Below are positions 15,801 to 23,842 of a stretch of DNA of 49,197 bases, one piece after another. Source of the stretch: Amphibiibacter pelophylacis (GTDB taxonomy: Bacteria > Pseudomonadota > Gammaproteobacteria > Burkholderiales > Burkholderiaceae_C); contig NZ_JAWDIE010000022.1 in NCBI RefSeq assembly GCF_037688875.1, forward strand, positions 1-49,197, given 5' to 3'. Every line of letters starts with the position of its first letter. The first letter of the stretch is position 1. A model generated the notes under the pieces. It saw nothing but the letters and a program-made list of their open reading frames with translations, was not told where the DNA came from and ran no database searches. The translations under genes were made by a program, and so were the position numbers.

Positions 15801-15839
15801 TGATGCGGTGATGCTAACGCATCAGATTTTGAATGGCAA
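15801..15839 (-). promoter_or_regulatory. vapBC promoter with palindromic operator
   Basis: On the minus strand TTGCCA (15834-15839, 5 of 6) is followed after exactly 17 nt by TAGCAT (15811-15816, 4 of 6). The inverted repeat TGATGCG-N10-CGCATCA (15801-15824) covers the -10 box and start region. This is the expected architecture for autorepression by VapB or VapBC. A GGC-type ribosome binding site AAAAGG lies just downstream. Confidence 0.65.
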
Positions 15840-15844
15840 TGAAC

Positions 15845-16411
15845 CTACTGCGCATACCGCGACCCCGCCCGCCGGATCTGCAGACGCTGCGCCAGGTTGT
15901 CGGCGAGCTCCTGGACGGCCAGCGCCTGAGGCGGCGGTCCTGCGTTAAACCAGAAGAGCGGCGGACACACCGACGTCAGCGCGGCCTGCGGGCCTTTGCG
16001 GCGGTGTGATAGCTCGATCACCGGATCAGCGCCGTAGCACAGCAGGCTGAAATCGTCATCCAGATCAAAGCTCTTGTCCGCAAAACCCTGCGGGGAGATG
16101 CGGCGCTGCACCACGTCGATCCACCAGCCGGGTTGCTGATCGTAGTCCTGCCAGCGCCGGGGCCAGCGCCGGGGCCAGAGCCTGTCCAGCGCCCAAGCCC
16201 CCGCCAGCAATGTCGGGACCAGCAAAAGACCCGCAAACCCAGCCAGCGTGGCTCCCGTCACCACATCGAACACAGCCCGGCGAACCGTCGTGGCCCGGGT
16301 GGTCGGCCAAGTCTGCGGCAGGAAAAACCGCTCCTCCGCGCGCACCTTGTCGCGCAGATGCGCCATCAAGGGATCGAACAGCGGATCCGGGTGGCCCTGC
16401 AGCCAGCGCAC
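15845..16411 (-). CDS. Hypothetical membrane protein at the end of the trp operon
   Basis: I do not recognise this 188-residue protein. A soluble charged N-terminus (1-45) is followed by a hydrophobic region (about 48-78, one or two membrane segments, VVTGATLAGFAGLLLVPTLLAG), a Trp/Arg-rich repeat WPRRWPRRW encoded by a 12-bp tandem duplication, and a soluble C-terminal domain of about 100 residues with Asp-Leu-Asp-Asp-Asp and two cysteines. The start is GTG, 4 nt after the trpD stop, so it is probably co-transcribed with trpD. The N-terminal start could also be the ATG at 16366, but that lacks a ribosome binding site. Confidence 0.55.
   Translation of the reverse strand: MRWLQGHPDPLFDPLMAHLRDKVRAEERFFLPQTWPTTRATTVRRAVFDVVTGATLAGFAGLLLVPTLLAGAWALDRLWPRRWPRRWQDYDQQPGWWIDVVQRRISPQGFADKSFDLDDDFSLLCYGADPVIELSHRRKGPQAALTSVCPPLFWFNAGPPPQALAVQELADNLAQRLQIRRAGSRYAQ
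16151..16178. repeat. 12-bp tandem duplication inside the hypothetical gene
   Basis: CCAGCGCCGGGG is repeated twice in tandem and followed by a third partial copy (CCAG). It is in frame and encodes the repeated WPRR in the membrane-proximal region, so it probably arose by slippage. Confidence 0.7.
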
Positions 16412-16415
16412 GCCC

Positions 16416-17444
16416 TCACCCCGCCAGTTGCTGCGTCAGCGCGACGAACTCGTCCAGGCGACGGCGGGCGGCGCCGCTCTCAATCGCGGTGCGAGCCAGC
16501 GCGATGCCATCTTCGATGCGCTCCACCACGTTGGCGGCGTAGAGCGCCGTCCCGGCGTTGAGCAGCACGGTGTCCTGCGGCGGGCCGGGTTCGCCGTCCA
16601 GAACGGCCAGCAGCATGGCGCGCGACGCTTCGGGGCTGTCGGCCTGGAGCGCCCGGGTGCTGGCCATGCGCAGGCCGAAATCTTCGGGGTGGATGGTGTA
16701 TTCGCTCACCACGCCATCGCGCAGCTCGCCCACCACGGTGGTCGCGCCCAGGCTGACTTCGTCCAGTCCATCGCGGCCGTACACGACCAGGGCGTGCTGC
16801 GCGCCCAGACGCTCCAGCACTCGGATCTGGATGCCGACCAGGTCTTCGTGGAAAACGCCCATCAGGATGTTGGGGGCGTCCGCCGGGTTGGTCAGCGGCC
16901 CGAGCAGGTTGAAGAAAGTCTTGACGCCCATTTCGCGGCGCACCGGCGCCACGTTTTTCATGGCCGGATGGTGGTTGGGTGCGAACATGAAGCCGATGCC
17001 CGTGCGCGACACGCACTGCGCAATCGCCTGCGGCGTGAGGTTGATGCAGGCGCCCAGGCCTTCCAGCACATCGGCGCTGCCCGAGGTGCTGCTGACGCTG
17101 CGCCCGCCGTGCTTGCTCACGCGCGCGCCCGCTGCGGCCGCGACAAACATGCTGCAGGTCGAAATGTTGAAGGTGTGCGCGCCGTCGCCGCCCGTGCCAA
17201 CGATATCAACCAGATGCGTACAATCGGCAATGTCCACCTTGGTGGACATTTCGCGCATGACCTGCGCGGCGGCGGCGATCTCGCCCACCGTTTCCTTCTT
17301 GACGCGCAGCCCGGTGGTGATGGCGGCGATCATCAGGGGCGACATCTCGCCGGCCATGATGCGGCGCATCAGGTGCAGCATTTCGTCGTGGAAGATTTCG
17401 CGGTGCTCGATAACGCGCTGCAGCGCCTGGGTGTCGGTGATCAT
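16416..17444 (-). CDS. trpD: Anthranilate phosphoribosyltransferase
   Basis: Transfers the phosphoribosyl group of PRPP to anthranilate. The 342-residue product has the PRPP loop VGTGGDGAHTFNIST (82-96), KHGGRSVSSTSGSADVLE and a GPLTNPA motif (anthranilate site). It is a stand-alone enzyme, not fused to TrpG. It starts 10 nt after ltaE with AGGGA as ribosome binding site. Its usual partner trpC is not next; instead an unknown membrane protein follows after 4 nt. Confidence 0.96.
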   Translation of the reverse strand: MITDTQALQRVIEHREIFHDEMLHLMRRIMAGEMSPLMIAAITTGLRVKKETVGEIAAAAQVMREMSTKVDIADCTHLVDIVGTGGDGAHTFNISTCSMFVAAAAGARVSKHGGRSVSSTSGSADVLEGLGACINLTPQAIAQCVSRTGIGFMFAPNHHPAMKNVAPVRREMGVKTFFNLLGPLTNPADAPNILMGVFHEDLVGIQIRVLERLGAQHALVVYGRDGLDEVSLGATTVVGELRDGVVSEYTIHPEDFGLRMASTRALQADSPEASRAMLLAVLDGEPGPPQDTVLLNAGTALYAANVVERIEDGIALARTAIESGAARRRLDEFVALTQQLAG

Positions 17445-17454
17445 GCCAAATCCC

Positions 17455-18546
17455 TCATGAAAAGAAATCGTGGACCGCCTGCACCGTCTCGGTCACCGCG
17501 TCGGGGCCCAGATCAAGGTGGGCGACAAAGCGCAGGCCGATCAGCCCGGTGGCGGCGATGCCGCGCGTGGCCAGGTGCGCCAGCAGCGCCGCGCCGCGTC
17601 CGCCGTCCACTTCGGCGAACAAGATGTTGGTCTGCGCCGAAGTCACGCGCAGGCCAGGCACGTTCGCCAGGCCTTGCGCCAGCGCGCGGATTCGGGCGTG
17701 GTCCTGCGCCAGACGCTCGACGTGGTGGTCCAGCGCGAACAGGGCGGCCGCGGCCAGAATGCCCGACTGGCGCATCCCGCCGCCGACCATTTTGCGGATG
17801 CGGTGCGCCCGCGCGATCAGCTCGGCAGAACCCACCAGGACCGAGCCCACCGGCGCGCCCAGGCCTTTGCTCAGGCAGACCGAAACGCTGTCAAACGGCG
17901 CCGCTATGGCGCGGGCCTGGGCATAAGCGTCCCCGCCGGGCGCGACACCGGCCACCGCTGCGTTGAACAGGCGGGCGCCGTCCAGGTGCGTGGCCAGGCC
18001 GTGCTGGCGGGCCAGTGCGCAGGCATCCTGCAGATCATCCAGCGGCAGCGCGTGGCCGTTCCAGGTGTTCTCCAGGCACAGCAGGCGGGTGCGGGCAAAG
18101 TGCTCGTCGTCGGGTTTGATGGCTGCGGCGATGTCGTCCAGGCGCAGCGTACCGTCGGCCTGTTGCGGCAGCGGCTGGGGCTGGATGCTGCCCAGCACGG
18201 CGCCGCCGCCCGCCTCGTAGCGGTAGATGTGGGCCAGCTGCCCGGCCAGCACCTCGTCGCCCCGGCCGCAGTGCGCCATCAGCGCGCACAGGTTGGACTG
18301 CGTGCCGCTGGGCACAAACAGCGCAGCCTCCTTGCCCAGCAGGCCGGCCAGGCGCGTCTGCAGCGCCAGCACGGTGGGGTCGTCGCCAAACACGTCGTCG
18401 CCGATCTGCGCGGGGTCGGCCATGGCCCGCGCCATCGCAGCCTGCATCGCGGGCGTGGGGCGGGTGACGGTGTCGCTGCGCCAGTCGTGACGGATGCGCG
18501 GCGCGGCATCCTGTTCAGTGGCCGCCGTCTGGCCGTAATCGCTCAT
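17455..18546 (-). CDS. ltaE: Low-specificity L-threonine aldolase
   Basis: A PLP enzyme of 363 residues that cleaves L-threonine or L-allo-threonine to glycine and acetaldehyde. DWRSDTVTRPTPAM opens the conserved region, VPSGTQSN and THLDGARLFN are substrate and PLP contacts, and Lys227 in CLSKGLG forms the Schiff base. Residues 1-20 are an extra tail. The ATG overlaps the trpG stop (ATGA), so it is translationally coupled inside the trp operon, between trpG and trpD. A link to serine/glycine supply for tryptophan is conceivable but inferred. Confidence 0.9.
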   Translation of the reverse strand: MSDYGQTAATEQDAAPRIRHDWRSDTVTRPTPAMQAAMARAMADPAQIGDDVFGDDPTVLALQTRLAGLLGKEAALFVPSGTQSNLCALMAHCGRGDEVLAGQLAHIYRYEAGGGAVLGSIQPQPLPQQADGTLRLDDIAAAIKPDDEHFARTRLLCLENTWNGHALPLDDLQDACALARQHGLATHLDGARLFNAAVAGVAPGGDAYAQARAIAAPFDSVSVCLSKGLGAPVGSVLVGSAELIARAHRIRKMVGGGMRQSGILAAAALFALDHHVERLAQDHARIRALAQGLANVPGLRVTSAQTNILFAEVDGGRGAALLAHLATRGIAATGLIGLRFVAHLDLGPDAVTETVQAVHDFFS

Positions 18547-19139
18547 GCGGCGACCCCGGCGCCCATGCGCAGGAAATTGCGCAGCATGGCGTGGCCATGC
18601 TCGGACAGGATCGATTCCGGGTGGAACTGCACGCCCTCCAGCGGCGCGTGCGTGGCAGCCAGGCCCGTGTGGCGCACGCCCATGATCTCGCCGTCCTCGC
18701 TGGTGGCGGTCACCTCCAGTTCGGGCGGGAGGGTGGCGCGCTCGATCACCAGCGAGTGGTAGCGGATGATGGAAAAGCGCTCGGGCAGATCAGCGAACAC
18801 GCCCTTTTGATCGGTGCTGATCGTGCTGGCCTTGCCGTGCATGGGCGTGCCCGCGCGCACGATGCGTCCGCCCAGCGCCTCGCCGATGCTCTGGTGGCCC
18901 AGGCACACGCCCAGAATCGGCAGCTTGCCCATGAAGGCCTTGAGCGCGGGCACGCACACGCCCGCCTGCGCCGGAGCGCACGGCCCGGGCGACAGCACCA
19001 GGCGGTCGGGGCGCAGCGCGGCGATGCCGTCCACGTCGATCTCGTCGTTGCGCAGCACGCGCACGTCTTCGCCCAGCTCGCCGAAATACTGCACCAGGTT
19101 GAAGGTGAAGCTGTCGTAGTTGTCTATCATCAAAAGCAT
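18543..19139 (-). CDS. trpG: Anthranilate synthase glutamine amidotransferase subunit
   Basis: Supplies ammonia from glutamine to TrpE. The 198-residue class I amidotransferase has the nucleophile Cys79 in GVCLGHQS, LSPGPCAPAQAG (oxyanion region) and VQFHPES with the His-Glu of the triad. The N-terminus MLLMIDNYDSFTFN is typical. It may be shared with p-aminobenzoate synthase, since no pabA is visible. It follows the dienelactone hydrolase fusion by 19 nt and overlaps ltaE by 4 nt. Confidence 0.95.
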   Translation of the reverse strand: MLLMIDNYDSFTFNLVQYFGELGEDVRVLRNDEIDVDGIAALRPDRLVLSPGPCAPAQAGVCVPALKAFMGKLPILGVCLGHQSIGEALGGRIVRAGTPMHGKASTISTDQKGVFADLPERFSIIRYHSLVIERATLPPELEVTATSEDGEIMGVRHTGLAATHAPLEGVQFHPESILSEHGHAMLRNFLRMGAGVAA

Positions 19140-19158
19140 GTCGGCTCCTTGCAGCGCG

Positions 19159-20391
19159 TCACGGCCGCCGCGCCATCAGCGCATTGGAAGGCAGGGTTTC
19201 GTCCAGCAGCTTGCGCGCGGTGGCCACGCCCGCGACGGGCAGGCGGCTGTCGTCCAGCAGCCCGAGCTGGACCAGCACGCTGGCCTGATCCCAGTAGATG
19301 TGCTCGTGACAGAGCTTGTCGCCCCGAAACTGCACAATCGCCACCAGCGGAATCTCCACCGGCCGCCCCGTCGGGGCCACGCCCGGCAGCATCCAGGGGA
19401 TTTCGCAGGTGTGGGTGAAGCAGAACAGCATCTCGTCCACCACCTGCGTGGCGCCCACCGTGCGCGAAATCGGCACCAGGCGCGTGTCCGGCGGGTTGCT
19501 GTTGACGAAGAAGTTGCTGTAGAAGTGGTGCAGGTGCCTGTAACCCACGCCGCCCGTCATCGTCGGGATGTGGTTGACGTAGGGCTCGGCGACCATCGTG
19601 GCCATGGTGGCATCGACGTCGCGGGTGGCGAACTCGTACTCGCAGTGCCTGTCCCACAGCGCCGACAGATCAAAATGCGGCCCGATGGCGCGCTTGAGCG
19701 CGGCCACGCTGCGCTGGTGGGCCATCAGCGCGGACGGCTTGTCGAAGTGATCGCCGCCCGGCCGCGCAAAAGCGTGGTCGGCACCGGGGTAGATGTAGAC
19801 CTCGGCATCCCGTCCGGCCAGCGCCTGCGTGATGGCCTGCTGCGCGTCAGGCGGACAGTGCGCATCTTCGGCCGGGATGTGCAGCACCAGCGGGCAGCGC
19901 AGCGTCGCCGCGTCGTCCAGGCGCTTCTCGATGCCGACGCCGTAATAGCCCACGGCCACGTCGCAGTCGGTATGGCAGGCGGCCAGGTAGGCCAGGCTGC
20001 CGCCCAGACAGTAGCCGACCACGCCCACCTTCGCGGCCTGCACCGCCTCGGCCACGCCTGGCTGCGTGCGCAGCGCGTTGATGGCGCTCTGGATGTCCTG
20101 CAGGCCCAGCGCAATATCAAACGCGCGGTAGCAGGCCAGGGCCTGCTCGCGGTCTTCGGGGCCATAACCCAGCTCCAGCCCCGGCGTCTGGCGCCAGAAC
20201 AGGTCGGGCACCAGCACGGTGTAGCCCTCTTCGGCGTAGTGGTCGGCCAGGGCGCGCAGCGTGGCGTTGACGCCGAAAATCTCCTGCAGCATCACAAGGC
20301 CGGGGCCGCGCCCGCTGGCCGGGGTGCTCAGATAGGCGCGGAATTGGCCGCTGCCGTCGGCGGCTGCGATGTCGATGTAACGTCCATTCAT
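19159..20391 (-). CDS. Dienelactone hydrolase fused to NTF2/SnoaL-like domain
   Basis: A 410-residue two-domain protein. Residues 1-235 are a dienelactone hydrolase-type alpha/beta hydrolase with Glu37 (QEIFG), nucleophile Cys128 in GYCLGG, Asp176 and His206 (GADHAF), the complete triad of carboxymethylenebutenolidases. Residues about 240-405 form an NTF2/SnoaL-like alpha+beta cone (VDEMLFCFTHTCEIPW, CHEHIYWDQASVLVQLGLL). Each can exist alone elsewhere. The substrate is unknown. The gene sits between trpE and trpG, 27 nt and 19 nt from them, so it belongs to the trp transcript. Confidence 0.82.
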   Translation of the reverse strand: MNGRYIDIAAADGSGQFRAYLSTPASGRGPGLVMLQEIFGVNATLRALADHYAEEGYTVLVPDLFWRQTPGLELGYGPEDREQALACYRAFDIALGLQDIQSAINALRTQPGVAEAVQAAKVGVVGYCLGGSLAYLAACHTDCDVAVGYYGVGIEKRLDDAATLRCPLVLHIPAEDAHCPPDAQQAITQALAGRDAEVYIYPGADHAFARPGGDHFDKPSALMAHQRSVAALKRAIGPHFDLSALWDRHCEYEFATRDVDATMATMVAEPYVNHIPTMTGGVGYRHLHHFYSNFFVNSNPPDTRLVPISRTVGATQVVDEMLFCFTHTCEIPWMLPGVAPTGRPVEIPLVAIVQFRGDKLCHEHIYWDQASVLVQLGLLDDSRLPVAGVATARKLLDETLPSNALMARRP

Positions 20392-20418
20392 CCTGATTCT
20401 CCGGAAATCGCGGGCCGC

Positions 20419-21936
20419 TCAGAAGCCCGACTGCACCATGTCGCTGGCGGCCAGCAGGGCGCGGGCCTTGTGTTCGGTTTCGCGCCATTCCATTTCGGGC
20501 ACGGAATCGGCCACCACGCCCGCTGCCGCCTGCACATACAGCATCCCGTTGTGGATGATGCCGGTGCGGATGGCGATGGCCAGGTCCATGTCGCCCGCGT
20601 AGCTCAGGTAGCCGCAGGCGCCGCCGTAAATGCCGCGCTTGATGGGTTCGAGCTCGTCGATGATTTCCATGGCGCGAATCTTGGGCGCGCCCGTCAGCGT
20701 GCCGGCCGGGAAGGTGGCGCGCAGCACGTCCATATTGCCCAGCCCCTCGCGCAGCAGCCCTTCGACGTGGCTGACGATGTGCATGACGTGCGAATAGCGC
20801 TCGATCACGAAGGCCTCGGTGACCTTCACCGAACCGGTCTGCGCGATGCGGCCCAGATCGTTGCGCGCCAGATCGATCAGCATCAGGTGCTCGGCGCGCT
20901 CTTTCGGGTCTGCCTGCAGCTCGGCTTCCAGCGCCACATCTTCGCCGGGCGTGGCGCCGCGCGGGCGCGTCCCGGCCAGCGGGCGGATGACCACCTTCTG
21001 CCCTTCGGGCACGGTCTCCTGGCGCACCAGAATCTCGGGCGAAGCGCCCACCACCTGGAACTCGCCGAAGTTGTAAAAGTACATGTACGGCGACGGGTTG
21101 AGCGTGCGCAGCGCGCGGTACAGGCTCAGCGGCGATTCGGTGTAGGGCTTGGCGATGCGCTGGCCGATCTGCACCTGCATCATGTCGCCGTCGACGATGT
21201 ATTCCTTGGCACTCGCCACGGCGGCGAGGTAGTCGGCCTTGTCGAAGGATCGGATGGCCTGCTGCGGCTGCCCCGGCGCCTGCGTGCTGCGCTGCCAGTC
21301 GCTGCGCAGCACGTCCAGCACCGGCGACGGATCAAACAGCCGCGCGGCCAGCGCCCCCAGCCGCAGCTGTGCCTGTGCGTAGCTGCCCGGCTGCGTCGGG
21401 TCGGCCCAGACCAGCAGGTGCAGCTTGCCCGACAGGTTGTCGATCACCGCCACCTCTTCGGTGTGCAGCAGCAGGATGTCGGGCGTGGGCAGCGCGCCTT
21501 CGGTCTTGAACTGCGCCAGTTTCGGCTCGATGTAGCGGATGGCGTCGTAGCCGAAGTAGCCCGCCAGACCGCCGCAGAAACGCGGCAGCTCGGGCTGCGG
21601 CGCCACCCTGAAGCGGTTCTGGTAGGCCAGGATGGCGTCCAGCGGATTGCCCGCCCAGCGCTCGGCGATGGCACCATCGCGGCGCAGCACGGTCTCGCCG
21701 CCGCTGGCTTCGATGCGCGTGGCGGTCGGCAGGCCGATGAAGGAATAGCGCCCGAAGCGCTCACCGCCCACCACCGATTCCAGCAGGAAGCTGCCGCTGG
21801 CCTGGCCGGTGAGTTTGAGGTAGAGCGTCAGCGGGGTTTCCAGGTCGGCCAGCACCTGCTGGACCAGCGCCACACGGTTGTAGCCCTGTCGGCCCAGATC
21901 AAGGAATGCGTCTTCGGAGAGGGTCAGTGCCTTCAC
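20419..21936 (-). CDS. trpE: Anthranilate synthase component I
   Basis: Converts chorismate to anthranilate with ammonia from TrpG. The 505-residue product has the N-terminal LETPLTLYLKL with a tryptophan-binding region (the feedback site), and the chorismate-binding core RPLAGTRPRGATPGED, DLARNDLGR, FPAGTLTGAPKIRAMEIIDE and YGGACGYLSY. The start is GTG at 21936; upstream Shine-Dalgarno support is poor, but the start fits relatives. It is the first gene of the operon trpE-DLH/NTF2-trpG-ltaE-trpD. Confidence 0.95.
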   Translation of the reverse strand: MKALTLSEDAFLDLGRQGYNRVALVQQVLADLETPLTLYLKLTGQASGSFLLESVVGGERFGRYSFIGLPTATRIEASGGETVLRRDGAIAERWAGNPLDAILAYQNRFRVAPQPELPRFCGGLAGYFGYDAIRYIEPKLAQFKTEGALPTPDILLLHTEEVAVIDNLSGKLHLLVWADPTQPGSYAQAQLRLGALAARLFDPSPVLDVLRSDWQRSTQAPGQPQQAIRSFDKADYLAAVASAKEYIVDGDMMQVQIGQRIAKPYTESPLSLYRALRTLNPSPYMYFYNFGEFQVVGASPEILVRQETVPEGQKVVIRPLAGTRPRGATPGEDVALEAELQADPKERAEHLMLIDLARNDLGRIAQTGSVKVTEAFVIERYSHVMHIVSHVEGLLREGLGNMDVLRATFPAGTLTGAPKIRAMEIIDELEPIKRGIYGGACGYLSYAGDMDLAIAIRTGIIHNGMLYVQAAAGVVADSVPEMEWRETEHKARALLAASDMVQSGF

Positions 21937-22133
21937 GGTCAGGATCTTTCTGCTCGGAGAAATCGACCGGCGCAGCGCGGTGCGCCGGAGTCACAGGCCC
22001 GGCGCGGCACAACCGCCAGCGGGCCCCGGGCGCGAAACCAGGTCGCGCCATCGTGGCATTCGGGCCTGCAAGCCCGATCAGGCCCGCCATCGCCATCGCG
22101 GCGAATCAAAAGCGGCGCACAGCAGCGGCAGCG
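21937..22133 (-). other. trpE upstream region without visible attenuator
   Basis: The 197 bp between ubiE and trpE are GC-rich. A GGGC-TTGCAG-GCCC hairpin is possible, but I find no leader peptide with tandem Trp codons, no terminator with U-run and no clear sigma-70 promoter. How the operon is controlled is not visible. Confidence 0.4.
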
Positions 22134-22868
22134 TCAGCATTTGATGCCCACGTGCAGGGCGACCACGCCCGCGCTGAGGTTGTGGCAATCGACGTGGCCC
22201 AGGCCCGCCTGCTTCATCATGGCCTTGAGCGTGGCCTGATCGGGGTGCATGCGAATGGATTCGGCCAGATAGCGGTAGCTGGCCTCGTCGTTGGCCACCC
22301 AGCGCCCCAGGCGCGGCAGGATGTGGAAGGAATAGAGGTCGTAGGGCTTGCGCAGCGGCTGCGCCACCTGCGAGAACTCCAGCACCATCAGGCGGCCGCC
22401 GGGACGCAGCACGCGCGTCATTTCGCGCAGCGCCTGATCCTTGTCGGTCATGTTGCGCAGGCCAAAACTCACAGTGACCAGATCAAAGCTCTCGTCTGGA
22501 AAAGGCAGATGCTGCGCGTCGCACAGCGCGGTGGGCAGCACCACGCCCTGATTGACCAGGCGGTTGCGGCCCTGCCCCAGCATGGCCGCATTGATGTCGG
22601 TGTGCACGACCATGCCGTGCTCGCCCACCAGCGGCGCAAAAGCCAGCGCCAGATCGCCCGTGCCCCCTGCGATATCCAGCACGCGGTCGCCCAGCTGGAC
22701 ATTGGCGACGCGCACGGTGTACGCCTTCCAGATGCGGTGCAGGCCCATGGACATCAGGTCGTTCATGATGTCGTAGCGCTGAGCCACGGAATCAAACACG
22801 CCCCGCACGCGGCGCGCCTTGTGCTCTGCGGGCACGGTCTCGAAGCCGAAGTGGGTGGTGTCGTTCAT
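22134..22868 (-). CDS. ubiE: Ubiquinone/menaquinone C-methyltransferase
   Basis: A 244-residue SAM-dependent methyltransferase that C-methylates the quinone ring. The family signature RVRGVFDSVAQRYDIMND is followed by the SAM motif VLDIAGGTGDLAL, then SFGLRNMTDK and MVLEFSQV. The ATG at 22868 gives the standard N-terminus. It follows cdd by 10 nt and is probably co-transcribed with it. Ubiquinone synthesis is the expected role in this group. Confidence 0.95.
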   Translation of the reverse strand: MNDTTHFGFETVPAEHKARRVRGVFDSVAQRYDIMNDLMSMGLHRIWKAYTVRVANVQLGDRVLDIAGGTGDLALAFAPLVGEHGMVVHTDINAAMLGQGRNRLVNQGVVLPTALCDAQHLPFPDESFDLVTVSFGLRNMTDKDQALREMTRVLRPGGRLMVLEFSQVAQPLRKPYDLYSFHILPRLGRWVANDEASYRYLAESIRMHPDQATLKAMMKQAGLGHVDCHNLSAGVVALHVGIKC

Positions 22869-22878
22869 CAGGGACGGA

Positions 22879-23295
22879 TCAGTCTGTGGCGGGCGGCGCC
22901 ATTTCAAAATGGCCGGGAAGTAATTCTCGCACACTGGTGCGCTGCAGCAACCCGCCCAGATTACCCAGCCAGACGGGCATGTCGGGATCAAAGAATTCGC
23001 TCATCACCTGGCGGCAGGCGCCGCAGGGCGAAATGGGCTGCGGCGTATCGCCAATGACGGCCAGCGCGGCGAAATCGCCCCGGCGCAGGCCGGTGGCCAC
23101 GGCGCTGAAAATGGCCGTGCGCTCGGCACAGTTGCACAGCGGGTAAGCGCCGTTTTCGATGTTGCAGCCTTCGAACACCTGACCGTCGCGCGCCAGCAGC
23201 GCGGCGCCAACCTTGAAGCGCGAATAAGGCGCGTATGCGCGTTCACGGCCCGCGTGGGCCCGCTGCATCAGGGTGGTTTCGGGGGTATCGCTCAT
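22879..23295 (-). CDS. cdd: Cytidine deaminase (tetrameric type)
   Basis: Deaminates cytidine and deoxycytidine in pyrimidine salvage. The 138-residue product has CNIENGAY (44-51), the zinc-binding CAE (56-58, Cys56 and catalytic Glu58) and PCGACRQ (Cys91, Cys94). The size and three-cysteine zinc site indicate the short homotetrameric class. The start at 23295 is preceded by GGGAG. It is upstream of ubiE. The terminator of the RNA-binding protein gene lies 116 bp upstream. Confidence 0.95.
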   Translation of the reverse strand: MSDTPETTLMQRAHAGRERAYAPYSRFKVGAALLARDGQVFEGCNIENGAYPLCNCAERTAIFSAVATGLRRGDFAALAVIGDTPQPISPCGACRQVMSEFFDPDMPVWLGNLGGLLQRTSVRELLPGHFEMAPPATD

Positions 23296-23410
23296 GGGGG
23301 CTCCCGTCGGGGCGTGTGACTGAGGCAGGCATTGTGCCGCAGGGCCACCCGCTTGCGGGAGTAAAAATCGGGCGAAAAGCGCAAGGGAAATCGCGACAGG
23401 AATCCGGGCG

Positions 23411-23439
23411 AAAAAAATGGCCGACAGGTCGGCCATTTT
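23411..23439 (-). terminator. Intrinsic terminator of the RNA-binding protein gene
   Basis: A perfect 12-bp stem (23414-23425 with 23428-23439) with the core ATGGCCGAC/GTCGGCCAT ends, on the minus strand, in a run of seven T. It lies 59 nt after the RNA-binding protein stop codon. A further hairpin, CCCGCAG-N5-CTGCGGG (23445-23463), stands between them. Confidence 0.85.
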
Positions 23440-23497
23440 GATGTCCCGCAGTCAGGCTGCGGGCTGTGTCTGAACCGGCCTTTCGACCGGTCGCGAC

Positions 23498-23842
23498 TCA
23501 GTAGCTGTCGCGCTGGCCGTAGCCGCCGCCGCCACCAAAGCCGTTGCGCTGGCCACCGCCACCGCCATAAGGACGACCACCGGCCGGACGCTCTTCGCGC
23601 GGGCGGGCGACATTGACCACCAGAGGGCGGCCTTCCAGATTTTGACCGTTCATGCCGGCGATGGCGCTTTGCGCCTCGGCATCACTGGCCATTTCCACGA
23701 AGCCGAAGCCCTTGGAACGACCCGAATCACGGTCCATCATCACTTTGGCAGAGACCACAGCGCCGAATTGGCCGAAAGCAGTTTGCAGCGACTCGTCGCG
23801 CACGCTATAGGCCAGATTGCCCACATACAACTTGTTTCCCAT
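23498..23842 (-). CDS. RRM-domain RNA-binding protein, glycine-rich
   Basis: A 114-residue single RRM protein. RNP2 is LYVGNL (5-10), RNP1 is KGFGFVEM (44-51), and a Gly-rich tail (about 86-114) ends GYGQRDSY. This matches the cyanobacterial/proteobacterial cold-inducible Rbp type, small RNA chaperones. GAGGAG lies upstream of the ATG. A long leader and its own promoter and terminator make it a monocistronic unit, consistent with post-transcriptional control at low temperature, which is inferred. Confidence 0.9.
   Translation of the reverse strand: MGNKLYVGNLAYSVRDESLQTAFGQFGAVVSAKVMMDRDSGRSKGFGFVEMASDAEAQSAIAGMNGQNLEGRPLVVNVARPREERPAGGRPYGGGGGQRNGFGGGGGYGQRDSY

Noticed and set aside
21937..22133. 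A trp leader peptide with attenuator before trpE
   Set aside because: No tandem Trp codons, no alternative stems of the right kind and no U-run were found.
19120..22239. A 1039-codon open frame on the plus strand opposite trpE, the hydrolase fusion and trpG
   Set aside because: It is antisense to three well-supported genes and its product is low-complexity and rich in His, Arg and Gln, as expected for the mirror frame of GC-rich coding DNA.
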